In this document: positions 17,369 to 25,550 of the stretch, in pieces | How positions within the stretch are numbered: position 1 is the first letter of the stretch | Layout: each line of letters begins with the position of its first letter | Assembly: GCA_902462065.1 (NCBI GenBank) | Contig: CABQAK010000014.1 | Coordinates: 1-44,538, forward strand | Source: an uncultured Collinsella sp. | GTDB taxonomy: Bacteria > Actinomycetota > Coriobacteriia > Coriobacteriales > Coriobacteriaceae | Reading direction: 5' to 3' | Length of the DNA stretch: 44,538 bases | Program-made: the position numbers and the translations under genes | Notes under the pieces: model-generated | Databases searched by the model: none | What the model was told of the DNA's origin: nothing | What the model saw: only the letters and a program-made list of their open reading frames with translations

Positions 17369-17461
17369 GTGGATGTTTGGGGCATGCCGTAAAACTAGGA
17401 CATGCCATAAATTCCACCGCCATGACCTGGGCGTTGGATGCGCGTCAATCGGCAAAACAAA

Positions 17462-17498
17462 AAGGTAGATTTTTAGGCATGTCCCAAAAATCTACCTT
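17462..17498. terminator. Bidirectional terminator between the permease and yaiI
   Basis: AAGGTAGATTTTT (17462-17474) pairs perfectly with AAAAATCTACCTT (17486-17498). The A/T tracts within the stem give U-rich 3' ends on both strands, so it can serve both convergent genes. GGCATGTCCC in its loop recurs as GGACATGCC at 17399. Confidence 0.8.
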
Positions 17499-17500
17499 GG

Positions 17501-17983
17501 TTAGCGCAACAGCTCGGTGAGGTTGCGTTTAAAGCGGGCGCGATCTTCGCTGGTAAATGCCGCCGGTCCGCGAGTGCGTCCGCCGGCGCGGCGCACCTTC
17601 TTTTCCTCGTGGCGAATAAACAGCTGCATGTCGATGGTCGCTTTGTCGTAGACGCGCCCGCGCACGCCGATAGCGGCGGCATCGCGCCCGAGCACCATGC
17701 TCGCCAAGCCAATGTCCTGCGTCACGACCACGTCGCCCGTCTGCAGGCGTTCGATAATGGCAAAGTCGGCGCTGTCGGCGCCCACACTCACGTCGAGCGT
17801 CGTGACCCAAAAGCCGCGTCGCGCGTGCTCGGCATCGCGCGGGTCGTCGCGGCGAATATGCCGTTCCAGGTTTTGCGTGCTGTTGCCGGCGATAACAACG
17901 GCGACGCCTGCCCGCCGCGCGCAGTCAATCGACTCGCGCGTGACCGGGCAAGCGTCTGCATCAATAAAGAGCGTTCGTGGCAT
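17501..17983 (-). CDS. YaiI/YqxD family protein (UPF0178, DUF188)
   Basis: The 160-residue protein begins LFIDADACPVTRE, the hallmark of the YaiI/YqxD family, and has DVVVTQDIGLASMVLGRDAAAIGVRGRVYD and the C-terminal GPAAFTSEDRARF. The fold is PIN-like with conserved acidic residues, so nuclease activity has been proposed, but no function is established. Its ATG directly follows the TAG of the HdeD-like gene (TAGATG), so the two are translationally coupled. Confidence 0.92.
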   Translation of the reverse strand: MPRTLFIDADACPVTRESIDCARRAGVAVVIAGNSTQNLERHIRRDDPRDAEHARRGFWVTTLDVSVGADSADFAIIERLQTGDVVVTQDIGLASMVLGRDAAAIGVRGRVYDKATIDMQLFIRHEEKKVRRAGGRTRGPAAFTSEDRARFKRNLTELLR

Positions 17984-18586
17984 CTAGTGCACCAGTTTGC
18001 CAAATTGAATAGCACGAACAATCAGCGTTACGCCAAACACCAGCAGCGCGGCGCCGCTAAAGATGACGAGCATCTTGGCCGACCACAGCGGATAGATAAA
18101 CACGAACATGCCGGCGATGATGGAGAGCGCGCCGCTCAGGATGGCGAGGGCGCGGTTGGACGAAAGCTCGGACTCCAGAATGGACATGACACCTTCGACA
18201 ATCCAGCCAAAGCCGGCCACGATAACCACCATCGTGGTGAGCGTCGCGGTCGAGAAGGCCTGGTTGCGCAGGATTATGACGCCGCCCAGGATAATGAGTA
18301 GGTTGGAGATGATGCTCGTCACGCGCCAGCCGGTGGGCAGCAGCGGCTCAAAAATGGCAGTGAACAGCCTGATGGCAGCAGTGATTACAAAGTAAAAACC
18401 CAGGACAGTCGTCAAAAAGACGAGGGACTTGGCGGGTGCAAAAAGCAGCGCGATACCAGCAATGAGCGCTAAGACGCCCGTGATGGCGTAGATCCAGCGT
18501 ACGGCCTTGACGGCTTTGCCCGCCATGCTTTTCTCGTCAAATCCAAACTGGCTCGATTTTTGGTCATCGTTCTTAAAGATGCCCAT
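17984..18586 (-). CDS. HdeD/DUF308-like membrane protein
   Basis: The 200-residue protein has a charged N-terminus (MGIFKNDDQKSSQFGFDEKS) and then six hydrophobic helices, the layout of the DUF308/HdeD family, whose E. coli member is linked to acid resistance. The internal repetition of paired helices (LGFYFVITAAIRL, VAGFGWIVEGVMSI, SGAALLVFGVTLIVRAI) is typical. The start is ATG 18586 with GGAAAGGAGA immediately upstream; the longer frame to 18685 has no ribosome-binding site. It forms an operon with yaiI and is divergent from the nitroreductase gene. Confidence 0.85.
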   Translation of the reverse strand: MGIFKNDDQKSSQFGFDEKSMAGKAVKAVRWIYAITGVLALIAGIALLFAPAKSLVFLTTVLGFYFVITAAIRLFTAIFEPLLPTGWRVTSIISNLLIILGGVIILRNQAFSTATLTTMVVIVAGFGWIVEGVMSILESELSSNRALAILSGALSIIAGMFVFIYPLWSAKMLVIFSGAALLVFGVTLIVRAIQFGKLVH

Positions 18587-18803
18587 AATGTCTCCTTTCC
18601 GTGTGGTGCACGTCGCGTTCATTGCTCTCCGTGCGGCGTACGCCAAAAGTGCTGCAACAAGTATCGCCCAAGGGCGCCGATGCATGGGGTGGGAAGGACG
18701 AATTGCCGCCCCACATTCCCGAATTGTTATTTTTGTTCCCGCTCCAGTGAGGATTAATCAACAATTGTAGAACATTACGCCGCTGTATGTAATTGCCTAG
18801 GTT

Positions 18804-18822
18804 TTAGGTTAGATTCTCCTAA
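18804..18822. promoter_or_regulatory. DtxR/IdeR-like iron box before the nitroreductase gene
   Basis: TTAGGTTAGATTCTCCTAA matches the 19-base DtxR/IdeR consensus TWAGGTWAGSCTWACCTWA at 15 positions, with both outer halves (TTAGG and CCTAA) intact. It ends 28 bases before the nitroreductase ATG. Binding by a DtxR-family repressor is inferred. Confidence 0.5.
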
Positions 18823-18850
18823 GAACAATTGCCCGAAATTGGGGGTCCCT

Positions 18851-19522
18851 ATGAACGAAACAGTTCCCGCGGCGCCGTCGAGCGCGGAGTCGATGGCAAA
18901 GCAAGGTTGCGAAAAGCTCGGCCTGGACACGTTTGACGCGCTGGTCCGCCGCGCCCGCACGTGCCGTCGCTTTGACGAGTCCATGCGCGTGCCGCGCGAG
19001 TTTTTGCTCGAGCTGGCGGAACTGGCGCACCTGGTTCCCTGCGGCGCCAATGCTCAGCGTCTGCGTTTTCATGTGGTAAGCGGTGCAGAGGACTGCACTC
19101 GCGTGTTTGACGAGCTTGCATGGGCAGGCGCGCTTAAGGACTGGCCGGGTCCTGCCGAGGGCGAGCGCCCGACCGGCTACATCGCGATTCTGGCCGAGCG
19201 CGCCGTTCCGGGCAAGTCCGCCGCTCCCATTACTGAGGTCGACACGGGCATTGCCGCACAGACGATGATGCTCGCCGCCCGCAGCGCCACGCCCGAGGTG
19301 GCAGCCTGCATGTTCAAGGCCTTTACGCCCCACGCGATCGATGCCATGGGGCTCGATAACGACAAGTATGAGCTCAAGCTGATCATGGCGTTTGGCGTTC
19401 CGGCCGAGACACAGGTGATCGATGCGATCGATTCCAACCCCGACGGCTCCATCAATTATTGGCGCGACGAGGCGCGGGTGCACCACGTACCCAAGCGTCC
19501 GCTTGCCGACGTGCTGCTGTAG
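18851..19522 (+). CDS. Nitroreductase family flavoprotein
   Basis: The 223-residue protein has the FMN-binding RARTCRRF motif, LVPCGANAQRLRFHVV (the substrate and flavin contact loop), and the central EVDTGIAAQTMMLAA dimer helix of nitroreductases. Such enzymes reduce nitro compounds, quinones or flavins with NAD(P)H; some have unusual physiological roles. The start is ATG 18851 behind GGGGGT. A DtxR/IdeR-like box in the promoter suggests expression responds to iron or manganese. A dispersed palindrome follows the stop. Confidence 0.9.
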   Translation: MNETVPAAPSSAESMAKQGCEKLGLDTFDALVRRARTCRRFDESMRVPREFLLELAELAHLVPCGANAQRLRFHVVSGAEDCTRVFDELAWAGALKDWPGPAEGERPTGYIAILAERAVPGKSAAPITEVDTGIAAQTMMLAARSATPEVAACMFKAFTPHAIDAMGLDNDKYELKLIMAFGVPAETQVIDAIDSNPDGSINYWRDEARVHHVPKRPLADVLL

Positions 19523-19555
19523 TTGTGCGTCGTTGCGGTGCAATCCGGCGGCAAA

Positions 19556-19590
19556 ATCACCACAAAGGCTCCTGTCCCCTTTGTGGTGGT
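19556..19590. repeat. Dispersed palindrome R, copy 2
   Basis: ATCACCACAAAGG and CCTTTGTGGTGGT flank the loop CTCCTGTCC. The loop is in the opposite orientation to copies 1 and 5. It lies between the nitroreductase and the first histidine phosphatase genes. Confidence 0.85.
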
Positions 19591-19605
19591 ACGAGGGGAG
19601 GGTGT

Positions 19606-20148
19606 GTGGCAGATCTGTATTTGGTGCGGCATGGGCAGACTGAGCTCAATGTGCAGAGCATTTTGCAGGGCTGGCACGATTCGCCGCTTACGGCGCGCGG
19701 GCGCGAGCAGGCGCTGACGGCGTGTACGGCGTTTGCGGCGCGTGGCGTGGCCTTTGATCATGTGTATTCCTCGCCGTTGGGCCGGGCGCGGCATACGGCC
19801 GAGCTTATCGTTGGCGAGGGCCGTTCCATTGAGCTGGTCGATGACCTGCGTGAGTGGCATTTTGGCTCGCTGGAGGGCACATCAAATCGCGAGATGCCGC
19901 CGCAGCCCTGGGGCGATTATCCGGTGGCCTTTGGTGGCGAGTCGGAAGGCGAGTTACGGGCGCGCATGGTCGCGGCGCTGTCCCGCATCATGGGCAGGCC
20001 GCAGCACGACTGCGTGCTGGCGGTTTCCCACGGCTCAGCCTGCCAGGAGTTTCTTGAGTATGTGACTGGCGGGGGAGAGCTGCCCGACAACGGTGCCGTG
20101 CTTCATTTTGGCTATTGCGACGGGGCGTTTTCGCTCTTGGGTTGGTAA
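19606..20148 (+). CDS. Histidine phosphatase family protein (phosphoglycerate mutase-like) 1
   Basis: The 180-residue protein has the RHGQTELN catalytic motif (His9 phosphorylated in the reaction), the SSPLGRARHTAEL segment with a phosphate-pocket Arg, LREWHFGSLEG (acid Glu) and the C-terminal AVSHGSA His. It is a small-molecule phosphatase or mutase of the PhoE/GpmB class; the substrate is unknown. The GTG at 19606 is chosen because GAGGGGAGGG precedes it and the protein then opens directly with the catalytic strand. Its paralogue follows 17 bases after the stop. Confidence 0.88.
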   Translation: MADLYLVRHGQTELNVQSILQGWHDSPLTARGREQALTACTAFAARGVAFDHVYSSPLGRARHTAELIVGEGRSIELVDDLREWHFGSLEGTSNREMPPQPWGDYPVAFGGESEGELRARMVAALSRIMGRPQHDCVLAVSHGSACQEFLEYVTGGGELPDNGAVLHFGYCDGAFSLLGW

Positions 20149-20165
20149 CGAACGAAAGGACCCCT

Positions 20166-20801
20166 ATGAATAAAGATCTGTATCTGGTCCGTCATGGACA
20201 GACGATATTCAACCTTAAGCGTATCATTCAAGGGTGGAGTGACTCGCCGCTTACGCAGTTGGGTTGCGACCAGGCGGCGCGCGCCGGCATGTTTTTACGT
20301 GCGCGCGGCATTGAGCCCGATCATGCCTACACCTCCACGCTTCATCGCACCGAGCAGACTATCGCCAACTTGTGGCCGGGCTTGTCGTACGAGCGCCTGG
20401 ACGGCCTGCGTGAGTGGTTCTTTGGCGACTTTGAGGCCGAGCGCGTGATGCTCATGCCCGAGCGCCCGTGGCGCGACTTCTATCGCCAGTTTGGCGGCGA
20501 GGGCCAGATGCAGGTGCGCGAGCGCATGGTGGCGACGCTGACCGAGCTTATGCAGCGTCCGGACCATACGTGCGTGCTCGCGGTAAGCCATGGCTCGGCC
20601 ATCAAGGAGTTTTTGGGTCACGTGAGGGGAGCGGCGGCCGACGAGCACGAGCGCGTGCCGGGCAACTGCTCGGTGCTGCATTTCGTGTTTGACGACGAGG
20701 CCGGTACGTTTGAGCTGATTGAGATTATTACGCAGGAAGATTATGCGCGCGAGCTGGGGCTTGAACCGCTTGTGGCTACTGCAGGCCCGCAGCGCGGATA
20801 A
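20166..20801 (+). CDS. Histidine phosphatase family protein 2
   Basis: The 211-residue protein is a paralogue of the previous gene: YLVRHGQTIFN (His10), TSTLHRTEQTI, LREWFFGDFEAE and AVSHGSAIKEF align with it. It carries a longer C-terminus. The tandem arrangement with copy 1 suggests duplication and a shared operon. ATG 20166 follows GAAAGGA. A strong terminator ends the pair. Confidence 0.9.
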   Translation: MNKDLYLVRHGQTIFNLKRIIQGWSDSPLTQLGCDQAARAGMFLRARGIEPDHAYTSTLHRTEQTIANLWPGLSYERLDGLREWFFGDFEAERVMLMPERPWRDFYRQFGGEGQMQVRERMVATLTELMQRPDHTCVLAVSHGSAIKEFLGHVRGAAADEHERVPGNCSVLHFVFDDEAGTFELIEIITQEDYARELGLEPLVATAGPQRG

Positions 20802-20848
20802 CGCGAGCGCGGCGGCACGGGTCGCTGGCATAACTTCTCGTCGCAAAA

Positions 20849-20885
20849 GGGGCGGAGATGCATGTACCTGCTGCATCTCCGCCCC
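20849..20885 (+). terminator. Terminator after the histidine phosphatase pair
   Basis: GGGGCGGAGATGCA (20849-20862) pairs perfectly with TGCATCTCCGCCCC (20872-20885), followed by CTGTTTGTTG. It lies between convergent genes. Confidence 0.75.
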
Positions 20886-20930
20886 CTGTTTGTTGAGCTG
20901 CCGATTTTTGTGCTGGGTGGTCTGGTCTTG

Positions 20931-21614
20931 CTAGAACCGCGCGACCTGGTGCGTGAGCAGACCTGTCGGAACCTGCGGCGCAGCGCCGCTGACCTGCGCG
21001 GCGGGGAAGAGCACGGCAACGGTAAAGTTGAACGGCTCCTTGCCGGTGTACGTTCCGGCGGCACGGGCCTCATCGGCCAGCAGCTGCGACGCCCCGGTCA
21101 GAGCGGCGGCGTAGGCGAGGTCATCGGCCAGTGCCGGCTCCGGTGCTTGGTCGAGCATAGCGCGGATTGCCCCGACGGCGTCCTCGCGCTTGACCTCCCA
21201 CGCGCGGTGCGTAATGCCCGCGGGGTCGGTGACGGCGTAGAGCGACGCGCCCTCTTTGGCAGCGCCCAAGATGATGTCCATGACGGGCGACGCCTCGTAT
21301 GAGAGCGACACAGGGCGCGGCTGCACCTTGAGCTCGGCGATCGCGCGCGCGGCGGCGGCCACGTCAGCGCTGGCATCGCCCTTGTCGCCCGCAAGTACAC
21401 TCGTCGGGCAGATCGCCACGACACCCGTCACACGTCCCGGCTCGCCCGAACATTCGTACACGTAATACGCCGCACCCGGGTCCTTGAGCATCAGACCATC
21501 GGCAATGGCTTCGCGCAGGGCTTCGTTGTCACTCAGAATACTGCCCATTGCAGGCAGCGCCTCGAGCACGCGGTCCTGAGCCGGGCGGATGCAGGGAAAC
21601 GGAAGTGCTTTCAT
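20931..21614 (-). CDS. Shortened, motif-poor DUF1015 family protein
   Basis: The 227-residue protein follows the DUF1015 layout: IRPAQDRVLEALP at the N-terminus, YYVYECSGEPGRVTGVVAICP, PVSLSYEASP, AVTDPAGITHRAWEV, then GTYTGKEPFNFTVAVLFPAAQV. Ordinary DUF1015 proteins are about 400 residues and contain an invariant ADGHHR motif; here the corresponding position reads LADDLAYAAALTGA, and a conserved HE region is also lost. It may be a diverged or catalytically dead member. DUF1015 genes often sit with serA and serC, as here, where serC, serA and an M20 gene precede it on the same strand. The function is unknown. ATG 21614 has AGGACCG upstream. Confidence 0.8.
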   Translation of the reverse strand: MKALPFPCIRPAQDRVLEALPAMGSILSDNEALREAIADGLMLKDPGAAYYVYECSGEPGRVTGVVAICPTSVLAGDKGDASADVAAAARAIAELKVQPRPVSLSYEASPVMDIILGAAKEGASLYAVTDPAGITHRAWEVKREDAVGAIRAMLDQAPEPALADDLAYAAALTGASQLLADEARAAGTYTGKEPFNFTVAVLFPAAQVSGAAPQVPTGLLTHQVARF

Positions 21615-21653
21615 GGGCGGTCCTAACGCGCGAGTCGGTTTGTTCGCGGCTTA

Positions 21654-22874
21654 TTATGCCCCAACTTGGCCGCTCGCGTCCCAGAGCACGTTATCGGCGA
21701 GCGCGATTAGCACCTGCTGACAACGAACGATATCGGCGTGGGGCACATATTCGTTGGGCTTGTGCGCGAGCGCGAGCGACCCGGGACCGTAGCTCATGCA
21801 ATTGCGGTTACCTGTCTTGCCGGCAATGACGGCGGTGTCGGTGTAGCCGGTAAAGAAGCCGACGGTCGTGTCCGCGTCCGTCACGTCATCGGCGGCACGC
21901 TTGAGCGCTGCTAGAAGGGGAGAGTTCGGGTCGCGCTCGATGGCGGGGCGGTCGCCCGTCACGGTGTAGCTGCCATGGCAACCGGGAACGGCGGCTTCGG
22001 CGCCGGCGATGGCCTGCTCTACCATGCGCGTTGCGGCGGCCGTATCGGTCGGCGGGGTCAGACGCATATCGACCCAGACCTTGGCGTGGTCGGGCACGAC
22101 ATAGGGACGATAGCCACCCTCGATCTGTCCAAACGTGATGGTCGATGGCCCCAGCTCATCATGCACGGGCAGCGCCGCGAACGCACGGCGAAGCGAGCAC
22201 ACGGCCTCGGCCATGGCGGCGACGGCATCCGCGCCCTTCCAGGGTTGGCTCGCATGCGCCGTCTCGCCAGCCATTTCAATCTCGAACCACGTACGCCCCT
22301 TGTGCGCCACCTGAATCTGTCCGTCGGTGGGCTCGGTATCCAACACCCATTCGCGCGAACCGACCCAGCCGGCATCGATCGCGGCCTCTGAGCCACGCAT
22401 AAGGTCTTCCTCGTCGACCGAGCAGATGAGTGAAAAGCCGCGGCGGGGCAGCGCGCCATCCGCCGCCACGCGCTCGAGCGTATGGACCAGTGCGGCAATG
22501 GCGCAGGCCAGACCGCCCTTCATGTCGCAGGCACCGCGACCATAGAGCTTATCGTCCCGCATGGTCGCCCCGAGCGGCGGCGTGTCCGCGTCCCAGCCAT
22601 CTCCCAGGGTGACGGTATCCATGTGGCAGATGTAGACGAGTCGCGCCTCGTCGCTCACGCCCGGCACGGTAATCATAAGGTTGCGGCGTCCGGTCAGCAC
22701 CTCGAGCTCTGCAATCTGCACGGCATCGAGTGCCGGATGGCTCAGCTGCGCCAGCCGTTCCTCAACCAACGCTTTGATATAGCGTTCAATCTCGCCCTCA
22801 TACGCACCTGGGTCGGAACTGTCGATCCGCACGAGTCCTTGCGTAAGCCGCCAAGCAAAATCTGTATCAACCAT
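21654..22874 (-). CDS. M20 family metallopeptidase (ArgE/DapE/CPG2-like)
   Basis: The 406-residue enzyme has the M20 metal sites YICHMDTV (His84, Asp86), GRGACDMKGG (Asp117), CSVDEED (Glu155, Glu156) and a GETAHASQPWKG dimerisation segment. It is closest in style to ArgE/DapE/carboxypeptidase G2 deacylases; the exact amide substrate cannot be decided. ATG 22874 follows GTGAGGTG; the longer frame to 23021 passes through terminator hairpins and is rejected. It lies between serA and the DUF1015 gene on the same strand, but hairpins after serA suggest partly separate transcription. Confidence 0.88.
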   Translation of the reverse strand: MVDTDFAWRLTQGLVRIDSSDPGAYEGEIERYIKALVEERLAQLSHPALDAVQIAELEVLTGRRNLMITVPGVSDEARLVYICHMDTVTLGDGWDADTPPLGATMRDDKLYGRGACDMKGGLACAIAALVHTLERVAADGALPRRGFSLICSVDEEDLMRGSEAAIDAGWVGSREWVLDTEPTDGQIQVAHKGRTWFEIEMAGETAHASQPWKGADAVAAMAEAVCSLRRAFAALPVHDELGPSTITFGQIEGGYRPYVVPDHAKVWVDMRLTPPTDTAAATRMVEQAIAGAEAAVPGCHGSYTVTGDRPAIERDPNSPLLAALKRAADDVTDADTTVGFFTGYTDTAVIAGKTGNRNCMSYGPGSLALAHKPNEYVPHADIVRCQQVLIALADNVLWDASGQVGA

Positions 22875-22951
22875 AGGCACCTCACAGATAGTTAGGTCAA
22901 CATACAGATTGTATGCCAAGAAGCGGCTCAGTGCATTTAATAGAGTGCTCA

Positions 22952-23039
22952 CAAAAACGGGGGCGCCTCTCGTGCGAAAGGCGCCCCCGCGGGCATTCAA
23001 TGTCAGTGACGGGCAGGCCACATGGGGAACTGCCCGTCA
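22952..23039 (-). terminator. Two hairpins terminating serA
   Basis: On the minus strand TGACGGGCAG/CTGCCCGTCA (23007-23039) comes first, then GGGGGCGCCT/AGGCGCCCCC (22959-22988) followed by GTTTTTGT. The second is a standard intrinsic terminator after serA. Confidence 0.8.
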
Positions 23040-23051
23040 GATCAGCCGGCG

Positions 23052-24215
23052 CTACTTGATTACGCGCACGCGATACATCGACGGAATCTGCTTGAGCGCC
23101 TCGATGGTGCTGCTGTCCAGGTGCTCGTCGGTGTCGAACATGGTGTAGGCGTTCTCGCCGGCGGACTCGTTGGTCATACGCTGCACGTTGGCGTTGTCTT
23201 TGGCCAGGATTGCCGTGATCTGGCCGATCATGTTGGGCACGTTGGCGTGCAGGCAGGCGATGCGGCTTGCGGCGCGCGCCTTGCCCATGCTGCAGGCAGG
23301 ATAGTTGACGCTGTGCGCGATATTGCCGTTCTCCAGGTAATCCTTGAGCTCGCTGATGGCCATGTCGGCGCAGTTGGCCTCGGCTTCGCCGGTGCCGGCG
23401 CCCGAGTGCGTGGTGATAAACGTATTGGGCATCTTGACCGTCTTGGGCGTGGCGAAGTCGCAGCTAAACCAGCTGAGCTTGCCCTCGCGCAGGGCGGCGT
23501 CGACGGCGTCCTCGTCAATGATGGTTTCGCGTGCGTAGTTGATGAGCACGGCGTCGGGTGCCAGCAGGTTAATCTGCTCGGTGCTGATCATGCCGATGGT
23601 GTCGGCCTTGCTGGGCACGTGCACCGTGAGGTAATCGCAGCCGCGGCAGAGATCCTCGAGCGTGCCCACGCGCTGCACCTCGCGGCTCAGCACCCACGCG
23701 TGCTCGACGGAAATGAACGGATCGTAGCCGTAGACGTCCATGCCCAGGTCGACGCAGGCGTTGGCGACCTTGGAGCCTACGTTGCCCAGACCGATGACGC
23801 CGATGCGCTTGCCCTTGAGCTCGCGGCCCACAAAGGCCTTCTTGGCCTTTTCGGCATCGACCTGAATCTCGGGATCATCGGCGTTGTCGCGCACCCAGTT
23901 CATCGACTGCACCACGCCGCGGCTCGAAAGCACCAGCATGCCCAGGACGAGCTCCTTGACGGCGTTGCTGTTGGCGCCGGGGGAGTTAAAGACGACGACG
24001 CCCTTCTTGGCGTACTCCTCGACGGGAATGTTGTTGACGCCGGCGCCGCAGCGGGCGATAGCGCGGATGCCCTCGGGCAGCTTGTAGCCGTGCAGGTCGG
24101 TGGAGCGCATCAGAATGGCGTCGGCCTCCTCGGTGGTGCTTACAAACTCGTAGCCCTCGCCAAACTCGACTTTGCCGTCCTTGGTGATGTCGTCGATGGT
24201 TTTGATCTTGCGCAT
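23052..24215 (-). CDS. serA: D-3-phosphoglycerate dehydrogenase
   Basis: SerA oxidises 3-phosphoglycerate to 3-phosphohydroxypyruvate, the first step of serine synthesis. The 387-residue protein has the GIGLGNVGSK-type Rossmann motif (IGVIGLGNVGSKVA), the ARCGAGVNNI and NSPGANSNAVKELV substrate segments, and the catalytic Glu/His pair (TTHSGAGTGEAE). The C-terminal 75 residues (ANVPNMIGQITAILAKDNANVQRM) form an ACT domain, the usual serine-sensing module. It is the short form without the extra ASB domain. ATG 24215 follows AAGGAG. serC lies 69 bases upstream on the same strand. Confidence 0.95.
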   Translation of the reverse strand: MRKIKTIDDITKDGKVEFGEGYEFVSTTEEADAILMRSTDLHGYKLPEGIRAIARCGAGVNNIPVEEYAKKGVVVFNSPGANSNAVKELVLGMLVLSSRGVVQSMNWVRDNADDPEIQVDAEKAKKAFVGRELKGKRIGVIGLGNVGSKVANACVDLGMDVYGYDPFISVEHAWVLSREVQRVGTLEDLCRGCDYLTVHVPSKADTIGMISTEQINLLAPDAVLINYARETIIDEDAVDAALREGKLSWFSCDFATPKTVKMPNTFITTHSGAGTGEAEANCADMAISELKDYLENGNIAHSVNYPACSMGKARAASRIACLHANVPNMIGQITAILAKDNANVQRMTNESAGENAYTMFDTDEHLDSSTIEALKQIPSMYRVRVIK

Positions 24216-24284
24216 GAAAAACTCCTTAGCAGGTTTGGTTTAAACAGGTGGTTTGAAGTGGCTGGTCGGCCCGCGGGTTGCGGG

Positions 24285-25409
24285 CTAGTTAGATCGCGGG
24301 CTCAAACTATGCTGCGCTTCGAAGTCCTTCATGTACGAGGCCAGTGCCTGCACGTCTTCCATGGTCACGGCGTTGTAGACGCTTGCGCGCATGCCGCCCA
24401 CCAGGCGATGGCCCTTGACGTTTTGAATCTGGTGCTCGGCCGCGCCTGCGACAAAGGCCGCGTCGAGTTCGGTGTCGCCGGAGCGGAAGGTGACGTTGGC
24501 GATGGAGCGGCTGTCGGCCTGCGCGGTGCCATGGAACAGCTCGCTGTGCTCGAGCAGGTCGTAGAGCAGGTTGGCCTTGGCCCAGTTGCGCTCGGCCATG
24601 GCGGCAAGTCCGCCGGTCTGCTCCACCCAACGGAACACCTTGCCGCACACGTAGATGCCAAAGGTGTTGGGCGTGTTGAGCATGGAGCCCTTGGCGGCCT
24701 GGGTCTTAAGGTCCAGGTACTGCGGCGTCTGCGCAAAAGCGGGGCCATCTGCGATGAGGTCGTCGCGCACGATGACCACGGTCACGCCCGCGGCGCCGGC
24801 GTTTTTCTGCGCGCCGGCGTAAATGAGCCCGTAGCGCTCAATGTCGAGCGGCTGCGACAGGAAGCAGCTCGAGACATCGGCGACCAGCGGCACATCGCCA
24901 CAGTTGGGCAGCTCGTGGTACATGGTGCCAAAGATGGTGTTGTTCTGGCAGATGTAGACGTAGTCGAGCCCGTCGCCCGCAGCCTCGTCGGCAATGCACG
25001 CGTTGATGTCGGCCACGGTGGGAATGCGGTCGAAGTTGGTGTCCTCGGAGCTCGCGAGCAGCACGGCCTCGCCGTACTTGGCGGCCTCCTTGTACGCCTT
25101 GTTGGCAAAGTTGCCGGTCACGATGTAGCCGGCGCGCCCGCGGCTCATAAGGTTCATGGGGATGCCCGCAAACTGCAGCGTGGCGCCGCCCTGCAAAAAC
25201 AGGACGTGGTAGTTGTCCGGGATGCTCAGCAGACGGCGCAGGGTTGCCTCGGCGTCGTCGATGATCTGCTGGTACATGCTAGATCGATGGCTCATCTCGA
25301 GCACGGACATGCCGCAACCGCGGTAGTCCATCATCTCGTCGGCGATCTCGGCGAGCACGCTGGTAGGCAGCGCGGCCGGGCCAGCTGAGAAGTTGTGCAC
25401 ACGTGCCAT
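24285..25409 (-). CDS. serC: Phosphoserine aminotransferase
   Basis: SerC transaminates 3-phosphohydroxypyruvate with glutamate to phosphoserine. The 374-residue PLP enzyme opens with HNFSAGPAALP, has the LFLQGGATLQFAGIPMNL cofactor segment, VADVSSCFLSQP (PLP-ring Asp) and YAGAQKNAGAAG with Lys202 as the PLP Schiff-base lysine; NTPNTFGIYV and GHRLVGGMRAS follow. ATG 25409 is preceded by a GGGGGAA-like site. It is the first gene of the serC-serA unit. No serB is visible in the window. Confidence 0.96.
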   Translation of the reverse strand: MARVHNFSAGPAALPTSVLAEIADEMMDYRGCGMSVLEMSHRSSMYQQIIDDAEATLRRLLSIPDNYHVLFLQGGATLQFAGIPMNLMSRGRAGYIVTGNFANKAYKEAAKYGEAVLLASSEDTNFDRIPTVADINACIADEAAGDGLDYVYICQNNTIFGTMYHELPNCGDVPLVADVSSCFLSQPLDIERYGLIYAGAQKNAGAAGVTVVIVRDDLIADGPAFAQTPQYLDLKTQAAKGSMLNTPNTFGIYVCGKVFRWVEQTGGLAAMAERNWAKANLLYDLLEHSELFHGTAQADSRSIANVTFRSGDTELDAAFVAGAAEHQIQNVKGHRLVGGMRASVYNAVTMEDVQALASYMKDFEAQHSLSPRSN

Positions 25410-25550
25410 CTTCTAGTTCCCCCTCGTAGTCGTTTGAACGTTCGGGATACTTTAGCACAGTGGAGCGCCAGACGCGACCGCATCACGGTAAAACTCGAGT
25501 GCGTCGCTATGATTTACAGGGTTGTTACATGGGAAAGGCGGTCGCTAGGT

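Noticed and set aside
23022..25388. A 788-codon plus-strand frame opposite serA and serC
   Set aside because: The opposite strand encodes two complete, motif-perfect enzymes. The plus-strand frame has the biased composition of an antisense shadow.
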